Origin: Nitrososphaerota archaeon
GTDB taxonomy: Archaea; Thermoproteota; Nitrososphaeria_A; Caldarchaeales; Wolframiiraptoraceae
Reading direction: 5' to 3'
DNA length: 9,907 nt
Assembly: GCA_021160205.1 (NCBI GenBank)
Contig: JAGHCZ010000053.1
Span: forward strand, 1-9,907
A program made the translations under genes and the position numbers. The notes under the pieces were generated by a model. It was not told where the DNA came from, did not search any database, and saw nothing but the letters and a program-made list of their open reading frames with translations. This document shows positions 1 through 5,348 of the stretch, one piece after another (position 1 is the stretch's first letter; each line of letters opens with the position of its first letter).

Positions 1-905
1 CCTTTTAGCGCGTATTCTTCGATTTTATCCCTTCCATCGTAATCGTATACGGTTATGTTGAGCCTCGCGGCGTCGATCGTTATCGTTTCTTCGTCATCGT
101 TATTTGAGATGGAGATCTCCTTAGTATCGGATTCGTAAACCTTTATGTCTTTAAGATATGCGAGGACGTAGTATTTTCCATTTGGGATGAGCTTGAAAAC
201 GGCTTTTCCATCCGCGTCGCTCATCACGGACGCTATAGGCTCCTCATCGAGCTCCGGCCTCAGCTCCACTTCAACATCTTTAACCGGGACGCCTTTCCTA
301 TCTTTGACGGTTATCGTTGCTCGGTAAAGCGGGAGATTGAGGTTAAGGGTTTCCACTTCTTCTTCGATTACCTCCGGTTTCTTATGATCGAACTCGCGTT
401 CTATATCCTTGTATTTCACGGTGACATCGTATTCTCTACTCGGGATCGGGCCGAAGGCGACCTTGCCATCCGAATTCGTTAGCTTGGAATATTTCACCGA
501 GTTGTTGTCCCGTAGGATTATGGTCACGTTGGCGTTTGGAACGGGATCTCTGCCTTTTCCATCTTTTATGGAGATCGTCCACCCGCTTACGACGCTCGCG
601 TTAGCCTTGAACGTCGATTTAGTGTAGTTCGATATCGTGTCCTCGAAGACCTTGTACCCCGATGGGTAGTATACCTTGATCTGATACGTGTCCGTGGTGT
701 TTATCTGGAACTCGGCTTCCCCGCTGGAATCCGTTGTATCCCGCTGGCCATCGAGCTCAACTATTGCCCCCGGAAGCTTCTTCCCATCTTTGGTGTAGAC
801 AATTACGGTTAGCGTCTGCTCATCCGCGGAGGCTTGGCTTAATATTGTTACTGTTACCGCGAGGACGAGCACCATGATCAGTAGCATTTTATCGAGGTTC
901 CTCAT
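1..905 (-). CDS. Secreted/surface protein with repeated carboxypeptidase-regulatory-like (Ig/prealbumin-type) modules, C-terminus outside window
   Basis: The reading frame is open from an ATG at 905-903 to the window edge: 301 complete codons, with the C-terminus missing. Residues 1-27 form a signal peptide: a short charged start (MRNLDK), a hydrophobic core, and an A-S-A site before Asp28. The rest is made of modules of about 85 residues, beginning near residues 31, 108, 194 and 281. Each opens with a T-V/I-x-V/I strand and a D-G/K-G turn. The first three then carry a P-V/G-A/D-x-V strand and an S-D/S-G-K/E-A-x-F motif, as in CarboxypepD_reg/Cna-B-like beta-sandwich folds. At least six N-x-S/T sequons (for example N69, N93, N102, N126) fit a glycosylated archaeal exoprotein. 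It is probably an adhesin, S-layer-associated or cell-surface stalk protein; a protease or binding domain could lie in the missing C-terminal part. It is divergent from the YjbQ-like gene. Module recognition is by pattern only, so the precise role is unknown. Confidence 0.85.
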   Translation of the reverse strand, partial: MRNLDKMLLIMVLVLAVTVTILSQASADEQTLTVIVYTKDGKKLPGAIVELDGQRDTTDSSGEAEFQINTTDTYQIKVYYPSGYKVFEDTISNYTKSTFKANASVVSGWTISIKDGKGRDPVPNANVTIILRDNNSVKYSKLTNSDGKVAFGPIPSREYDVTVKYKDIEREFDHKKPEVIEEEVETLNLNLPLYRATITVKDRKGVPVKDVEVELRPELDEEPIASVMSDADGKAVFKLIPNGKYYVLAYLKDIKVYESDTKEISISNNDDEETITIDAARLNITVYDYDGRDKIEEYALK

Positions 906-935
906 CCCGCTTCCGATTGAGAATTCTGCATTAGG

Positions 936-944
936 TATATTTAT
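936..944. promoter_or_regulatory. AT-rich TATA-like core, possibly shared by two divergent genes
   Basis: The sequence reads TATATTTAT on plus and ATAAATATA on minus, a good archaeal TATA-box core in both orientations. On the minus strand, a start about 25 bases downstream would fall near 914, giving a leader of roughly 9 bases before the surface-protein ATG at 905. On the plus strand, a start near 964-966 would leave about 11 bases before the YjbQ-like ATG at 977, which overlaps the GGAGA site at 966-970. The 71-bp gap between the two start codons holds no other equally good box. Assignment is inferred from spacing. Confidence 0.55.
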
Positions 945-965
945 GGCGTTTGCTCCAAAGATGGC

Positions 966-970
966 GGAGA
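966..970 (+). promoter_or_regulatory. Ribosome binding site for the YjbQ-like gene
   Basis: GGAGA lies 6 bases before the ATG at 977. It decides the start: the in-frame TTG at 950 would place this site inside the coding region and add nine residues not expected at the family's N-terminus. Confidence 0.5.
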
Positions 971-976
971 AGCGTT

Positions 977-1395
977 ATGAAGGTATTTCAAGAAGAGGTC
1001 CACATCAAGACAAAGGGCGAAGCTGACGTAGTCGATATCACGGATCTCGTGGAAAAAGTGGTTAAGAAATCGGGTATAAGAAACGGGATTGCCCATATTT
1101 TTGCAATAGGCTCCACGGCCGCCATCTCCACGATGGAGTATGAGCCCGGGCTTAAGCAGGATTTACCCGAAGCTTTGGAGAGGATCGCTCCTAAAGGCGC
1201 CGAATATAAGCATCACTTGAGATGGGGAGATTATACGGCCACAGCCACGTGAGAGCGACGATCCTAGGGCCTAGCCTGAACGTGCCCGTTCAAAATGGAT
1301 CCCTTGTTCTCGGAACGTGGCAACAAGTGATCTTCGTGGAGCTTGACGTTAGGTCTAGGAGTAGGAGGATAATGGTCACCGTAATGGGAGAATGA
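977..1395 (+). pseudogene. yjbQ: YjbQ/UPF0047 family protein (secondary thiamine-phosphate synthase type), interrupted by one frameshift
   Basis: The first part (977-1237, 87 codons from ATG) has the family N-terminus MKVFQEEVHI, the central motif GSTAAISTMEYEPGL and the histidine segment YKHHLRWGDY. The frame then hits TGA at 1250-1252. Moving back one base at 1237 gives GHSHVRATILGPSLNVPV, followed by LGTWQQVIFVELD and a C-terminal MVTVMGE, ending at TGA 1393-1395. The joined product is 139 residues, the usual family length, and the conserved GHSHVRA histidine motif lies right at the junction. YjbQ proteins are small cytoplasmic enzymes; the E. coli member has weak thiamine-phosphate synthase activity, and the physiological role is generally unclear. 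The second part has no start codon or ribosome site of its own. One missing base (ACGGGCC read as ACGGCC) would explain everything, so this may be an assembly error in a working gene rather than a true pseudogene. The family call is firm; the status is not. Confidence 0.85.
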
Positions 1396-1399
1396 GCTC

Positions 1400-1957
1400 T
1401 CAGCGGGTTGAGCTGGAGACGGTTTCTAGGGTCCACCTAACGGCGTTCACTATCTCCCTGAGCCTATATTCCTCCCTAAAGTTTCTCACAATTATCTCTT
1501 TCACTCGATCGCCATCATAGATTATATCGTAGGTCAACTCCTGGCCTGGGGGAATTAATCCTCGATCGACCCTTTCTTGATCCGACTTGCTCATCGCGTC
1601 GAGAACCTTTTTCACGAGAAACGACTGAAACGGCCTCGCATCCTGAGTCAGGTTAACACTCGGATCGATCACAAACCTAAGCTCATTTGGGGAAGTCATG
1701 ACCCGAGCGAGCACTTCACCCGTCTTCGATCTGAGAACCCTCGCTCTACCAACCTCCAAAGCAGGCTCAGGCCTCTCAATTTTCTGAACGGGTTTAACTT
1801 CAACGGCCTTCTTGAAGCTCAGCTTCGCCAATTCTTCATCTATGAAAACTTTGAGCTTTTCAAGGATTGAAACTTCTTCTCGAAGTTCTTCGATTCTTTT
1901 CTCAACGTATTCCTTTATCGACGCGAGCTCCTTTACCTTGTCTGGTTCATCGGACAT
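1400..1957 (-). CDS. Conserved-looking coiled-coil protein of unknown function, coupled to DNA ligase
   Basis: This 185-residue, soluble, highly charged protein has no signal peptide or membrane segment. Residues about 5-48 form a likely coiled coil, with regular hydrophobics among Glu/Lys/Arg. Residues 50-68 are a Pro/Glu-rich linker. Residues about 70-180 look like a compact alpha/beta domain that includes RVLRSKTGEVLARV, an LRFVIDPS strand, and LTYDIIYDGDRVKEIIVRNF near residues 141-160. I do not recognise the family. The ATG at 1957 lies 2 bases after the ligase stop, and its ribosome site is inside the last ligase codons, so translation is probably coupled. That arrangement suggests a role with the ligase in DNA replication or repair, perhaps as a scaffold, but this is inference from position only. 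It ends 4 bases from the end of the convergent YjbQ-like gene. Confidence 0.85.
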   Translation of the reverse strand: MSDEPDKVKELASIKEYVEKRIEELREEVSILEKLKVFIDEELAKLSFKKAVEVKPVQKIERPEPALEVGRARVLRSKTGEVLARVMTSPNELRFVIDPSVNLTQDARPFQSFLVKKVLDAMSKSDQERVDRGLIPPGQELTYDIIYDGDRVKEIIVRNFREEYRLREIVNAVRWTLETVSSSTR

Positions 1958-1959
1958 TT

Positions 1960-3747
1960 CTACGACACCCCTTGACCTCCGGTCGGCGGAGCGGATACTT
2001 TCTTCAGCTGACGCTTGTACATTTCTATTATCTCATCGACCGTTGTCGCGTCTTCAGGGCCCTTATCGAACCGGTACTTTCCGGTAAACCGCGGGAACCG
2101 TATCGCCAGCCCGAATCCTTCCTTTATCAACCCCCATCCGGCTCTATGTATGGGGCTTATCGTGATCTCGTCTCCGATTACTTCGAGAACTATCTTCGGC
2201 TCGAACCATATATCGGCCTCCATCCCCGTTTCGACCCTCGGATGCTTATGCGGAATCTTATGCGGTTCCAAGATTTCAGGAAGCTTTTGAAGATCCTCAT
2301 CCGTGAAACCACTTCCAACCTTGCACACAGACTGGAAGATGTCTTCCCGCTTATTGTAAGCCGCCATCAAGAGAGCTCCATACGTCCCGCTCCGCTTACC
2401 CCTTCCATGAAGAGCTCCGACCACGACGAGGTCGACCGTGTCCATCATCTCGCTCTTATAACTCCTCTTCAATTTTATCCAGAGCCAGCCCCTCGCCCCC
2501 GCTCGGTAGATCGCCTCCTTTCCAATGGCTTTGAGAACGAGCCCCTCGCATCCGCTTTCTATGGCCTCGTGGAAGAATTTCTCGAGCTCGTGGGGATCGT
2601 CTGTTAAGATGGCTTTGCTGAGCTTGACTCTCTCGCCTTCCTCGACTATCGACTCGAGGACTTTTCTCCTGGCCTCCAGCGGCTCCAGGGTCAGATCTTT
2701 TCCATCCGCGTACAATACATCGAAGAAGTAGAGGTTAACGGGATATTGTTCAACCGCCTTATGAATATCATGTTTTCTCTTTCTGTGCATGAGCTCTTGG
2801 AAGGGCAGCATCTCTCCGACCTCGGGATCGACGGCCACGCATTCGCACTCTAAGATAGCCTCCTTAGCTTTCACGTGCTCTCTAACCAAGTCAACCACGT
2901 CCGGATACTGCGGGGTGATGTTTTCAAGCCGCCTAGAGAAGATCACGACGTCATCTTTGCTCTTGTGGATTTGCATCCGCTCTCCATCGTACTTATATTC
3001 CGCCAAGCATTTTCCGCCGAGCTTTTCTAAGATTTCTTCCGCCGATGAGAGTCTTTCCGCGAGCATGGGCCTGATGGGTTTGCCGAGGGTTATCTTGAAC
3101 TTCTTTATTCCTTCAAGACCTTCTAATGCCGCGGTCTTCGCGACGAAGCCTATATCCGAGCTCAAGTTATACGCTCTCTCAAATAGGCTCCTAGTTTCCT
3201 TTCCTCCCCCGAAAACTATGGAAAGCGCGTCCAGTATGGTCATGTCCGCTATTCCAAGCCTCATTTTACCGGTGACTATTCTCAAGATGTATTTCGCCTC
3301 CTTCGGCTGAGAGGATGCAAGCAAGCCGCTCAAGATCTGCACTTTCGTCTCCATCGATCCCTCTCCTGCTTCCCTGGCAATTCTCTCAAGCGCCGAGTAA
3401 ACGTCCTGCACCGTGAGCTGCTGGGTGAAAAGCGTGATCTGACTTCTCTTCGCAAGCATCCTCTCCCCGACGAGACCTATGTCTCCAAGCTCCTTGTAGG
3501 CCTTCTCTATCTCTTTTTCCCTCATTCCGGAGGCAAGCTTAACGGCTCTCAACGCGAGCTTGTCGGCGATCCCGAGCTCGAGGCCGGTGAACGGCGGATA
3601 TATCTCTCCTATCGTCAAGTATACCACCTTGTCTATTATCTCAGGCGGGGTTTGCTGGAGGAGCTGGACTAGAAGATTCGTCATCTCGATTCTTCCAGTG
3701 ATCGCCTCAATTTTTTCGTAGAAGCTGACGAGCTCCGAGAAAAACAT
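1960..3747 (-). CDS. lig: ATP-dependent DNA ligase (archaeal/eukaryotic type)
   Basis: The enzyme seals DNA nicks using ATP during lagging-strand replication and repair. From the ATG at 3747 it has 595 residues, typical for archaeal replicative ligases. The N-terminal helical DNA-binding domain covers about residues 1-220. A QITLF segment near 103-107 resembles the PCNA-interacting box of archaeal ligases. The adenylation domain carries motif I EYKYDGER with catalytic Lys252, motif III LYFFDVLY (about 339-346), motif IV EGLVLK (401-406) and motif V WLWIKLKR (421-428). The OB-fold domain ends with RFPRFTGKY (about 550-558), corresponding to motif VI. The frame extends to a TTG at 3759, but homologues begin at the M-F-F-S-E-L segment. 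A TATA-like box about 29 bases upstream also fits a nearly leaderless message starting at the ATG. The last codons hold the ribosome site of the downstream coiled-coil gene, 2 bases beyond the stop. No catalytic residue is missing. Confidence 0.97.
   Translation of the reverse strand: MFFSELVSFYEKIEAITGRIEMTNLLVQLLQQTPPEIIDKVVYLTIGEIYPPFTGLELGIADKLALRAVKLASGMREKEIEKAYKELGDIGLVGERMLAKRSQITLFTQQLTVQDVYSALERIAREAGEGSMETKVQILSGLLASSQPKEAKYILRIVTGKMRLGIADMTILDALSIVFGGGKETRSLFERAYNLSSDIGFVAKTAALEGLEGIKKFKITLGKPIRPMLAERLSSAEEILEKLGGKCLAEYKYDGERMQIHKSKDDVVIFSRRLENITPQYPDVVDLVREHVKAKEAILECECVAVDPEVGEMLPFQELMHRKRKHDIHKAVEQYPVNLYFFDVLYADGKDLTLEPLEARRKVLESIVEEGERVKLSKAILTDDPHELEKFFHEAIESGCEGLVLKAIGKEAIYRAGARGWLWIKLKRSYKSEMMDTVDLVVVGALHGRGKRSGTYGALLMAAYNKREDIFQSVCKVGSGFTDEDLQKLPEILEPHKIPHKHPRVETGMEADIWFEPKIVLEVIGDEITISPIHRAGWGLIKEGFGLAIRFPRFTGKYRFDKGPEDATTVDEIIEMYKRQLKKVSAPPTGGQGVS
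1966..1971 (-). promoter_or_regulatory. Ribosome binding site for the coiled-coil gene, inside the ligase 3' end
   Basis: On the minus strand GGGGTG ends 8 bases before the ATG at 1957, with a second GGAGGT at 1975-1980. Both are part of the Gly-rich ligase tail (GGQGVS). The site supports start choice and translational coupling. Confidence 0.55.
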
Positions 3748-3772
3748 CCCAAAAAACAATACGATAATGGTC

Positions 3773-3780
3773 TAATTAAA
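3773..3780 (-). promoter_or_regulatory. TATA-like box of the ligase operon
   Basis: TTTAATTA on the minus strand is centred about 29 bases before the ATG at 3747, placing transcription start around 3750. There is no Shine-Dalgarno sequence before that ATG, so a leaderless or near-leaderless transcript is likely. Confidence 0.5.
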
Positions 3781-3799
3781 GCTTGTTCACCGGTTCTCC

Positions 3800-3817
3800 G
3801 GGAAAAATATGTTTCCC
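3800..3817 (-). terminator. Possible terminator of the LarA-like gene
   Basis: A perfect 6-bp inverted repeat (GGGAAA/TTTCCC, 6-base loop) lies 40-57 bases after the LarA-like stop. On the minus strand it contains a run of five T, which in archaea can stop transcription. The repeat is short enough to occur by chance. Confidence 0.3.
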
Positions 3818-3856
3818 CACCGCTGATGGTAGAACTAGTTCAGATCCTCGGACTGC

Positions 3857-5111
3857 TTAAGATCTGCGGGGACGCTGGACATCTGCGTTTGGAATAATCG
3901 CTACCTTTATCTCCTCTCTTCGGACCGAGGATTTTACTTCTTCAAGCACGTCGATCCAGCTCTTCATCCACAATATTTCTTCTGTCCTAGCTATTGGAAG
4001 CAGCGGATCGGCTTCAGGATACTCGGAGTAAACTATCAGCTTCTTTATCTTTTTCAGGCTCTTAGGAGGATTATATATCGTTCCACCGAGCCTTTTTCCG
4101 AATTTACCGTATGCGTAATGCGTTACCTGCCCGCTCGGAGGATTCGCGATCAACACGACGGTGGATCCCTCTTTGAGAAACGGATACCAGTTGGATAAGG
4201 CGACGCATGCCTCATTAGCCTTAGCCGACGCGTTTAAAACCACGACATCGTAATCTTCTGGAACATCGCTTGAATATATTTCTCCGGAATCTAGAACCCC
4301 AGCACGCTGCTCTTCGACCGCATCCCCGGAATAGATCCCGATGGATTCGTTAAATCCATTAATCAATACGTCTACCTTGAAATCGAGCCCCGCGATTCTG
4401 GAAAACTCCTCAGCATCAGATCGAACCACGTTTCCCTCATTTTTCTCCCAACCAGTGGTTGGATCCGGCTCACAATTCTCAGCATATCCGCCTACGACTG
4501 CGTGATTGTGAGCCATCGCGTTCATAGACGCTATTCCCGGGAGAAGTATTTTCGCTCCTCCTCCGAAGCCGGCCATGGGATGGGGAACTATGCATCCTAT
4601 ACCTATTCTAAGGTCGCATGATGCATATTCTCCATTTACCTCCACGGGGGTGCCGGCTCGTCTCGCCTAGAAATTCGAGCCCGTGAAAAGGGTTGTGATT
4701 ATAAACGGGATATCTTTCAACTATTTCGTCTCCCAGCTTTTTCGCGAACTCCGTTCTATTCATGGCTCCGTGAGCCCCGAGCGCCGCTATGAACCTTATA
4801 TGATCATCTCTTACGCCGGCCGCTTTAAGCTCGCTTAGCACGGGGTCCACGATTTCCTTTACCCGCGTCGGCCTAGCGATATCGTCGAAAACTATCGCCA
4901 CCTCTCTTTTTCCTTCAGCGAGCTTTCTCAAAGGCTTAGCCCCGATCGGATTTCTGAGCGCATGAAGCACTTCTACTCTAGACGCGGCCTCCGCTCCATA
5001 TCCATTCATAGGATATATTTTCACTTTCCAACCGGCTGGAAATTTCAGCGTTCGCTCTTTTCTATCAGACCAAGCGGCTTCGGGAACCCGGATGGCTGCT
5101 TCATACCTCAT
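3857..5111 (-). pseudogene. larA: LarA-like (DUF2088) nickel-pincer racemase/epimerase homologue, interrupted by one frameshift
   Basis: LarA enzymes use a covalently bound nickel-pincer nucleotide to racemise or epimerise 2-hydroxy acids in the cytoplasm. The substrate here cannot be told. The first part runs from ATG 5111 to codon 153 (ending at 4653). It has ALRNPIG, DDIARPT (Asp77 and Arg80 match the Asp/Arg of the LarA DHTRP motif) and His114, matching catalytic His108 of the L. plantarum enzyme. It then reads out of frame to TAG at 4608. The family sequence resumes in another frame with GGC-ACC-CCC (4654-4646) and GTG 4645, and runs to TAA 3857-3859. This part has VPHPMAGFGGGAKILLPG, containing the second catalytic His and the Lys that carries the cofactor, then a nickel-ligand His in AMAHNH 16 residues later. 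A GQVTHYAYGKFG motif marks the C-terminal domain. The joined length is about 418 residues, normal for the family. The second part has no ribosome site. Since every active-site residue remains, the break is very recent or an assembly error. The cofactor genes larB, larC and larE are not in the window. Confidence 0.85.
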
Positions 5112-5143
5112 AAGAAGCTCGCCCCCTCTATGAGCGCGTGGAG

Positions 5144-5150
5144 CTTTAAG
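5144..5150 (-). promoter_or_regulatory. Weak TATA-like box of the LarA-like gene
   Basis: On the minus strand CTTAAAG lies 33-39 bases before the ATG at 5111, which would give a leader of about 10 bases. A similar element lies further upstream near 5178-5185. Neither is a strong match; this is the best-placed candidate. Confidence 0.25.
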
Positions 5151-5219
5151 TCGAGCGGCTAAGTGGTTTCATCTTTCTTTAAGCTTTAGGCTGCCGTGAT
5201 TCGAGTCGCTGATTGAAAG

Positions 5220-5228
5220 CCTTAAATC
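5220..5228 (+). promoter_or_regulatory. Candidate TATA box of the ileS-RIO2 operon
   Basis: CCTTAAATC, preceded by purines (GAAAG) as in a BRE/TATA pair, would place transcription start near 5250 and leave a leader of roughly 100 bases. A later box near 5319-5326 would put the start too close to the GTG to include the ribosome site. Assignment is by spacing only. Confidence 0.3.
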
Positions 5229-5333
5229 TTGGGTTAAGAAAACGATCACGGAAGGATGGCGATGGCATACCAAATTCTTTAGCCCTGCCCGGGAATCGGG
5301 TTTGCGCCTTGATGGCTACTTATTTGAGGTTAC

Positions 5334-5340
5334 GGAGGTG
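5334..5340 (+). promoter_or_regulatory. Strong Shine-Dalgarno site of ileS
   Basis: GGAGGTG lies 8 bases before the GTG at 5349 and matches the anti-Shine-Dalgarno sequence over its full length. It fixes the GTG as the start codon. Confidence 0.8.
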
Positions 5341-5348
5341 TATTTACC

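Larger units (their letters stand above)
5112..5348. other. Divergent intergenic region between the LarA-like gene and ileS
   Basis: This 237-bp stretch is the largest gene-free region of the window and must hold promoters for both directions. I see AT-rich TATA candidates (5144-5150 minus, 5220-5228 plus, and CTTTAAGCTTTA near 5177-5188). There is a 7-bp inverted repeat CCGTGAT/ATCACGG (5194-5200 and 5245-5251) enclosing a smaller CTTAA/TTAAG pair (5221-5225 and 5234-5238), and GATGGC occurs three times (5255, 5261, 5311). There is no plausible protein gene and no tRNA. Confidence 0.6.

Noticed and set aside
950..976. TTG at 950 as start of the YjbQ-like gene
   Set aside because: It adds nine residues not typical of the family and buries the GGAGA site; the ATG at 977 gives the usual MKVF-type N-terminus.
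1230..1245. Programmed -1 ribosomal frameshift signal in the YjbQ-like gene
   Set aside because: There is no X-XXY-YYZ slippery heptamer and no clear downstream pseudoknot; a missing base is simpler.
1867..2607. Long open frame of 246 codons on the plus strand opposite the ligase
   Set aside because: It is antisense to a certain gene, has no ribosome site or recognisable domain, and its Pro/Arg/Leu-rich composition is that of a shadow frame.
3857..4645. Second LarA fragment as an independent gene starting at GTG 4645
   Set aside because: It would start inside the conserved GTPVEVN segment with no ribosome site, and family sequence continues upstream in the other frame.
5198..5207. GATTCGAGTC, resembling a tRNA T-loop
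   Set aside because: The flanking bases do not form a T-stem or acceptor stem, and no anticodon or D-arm is found nearby.
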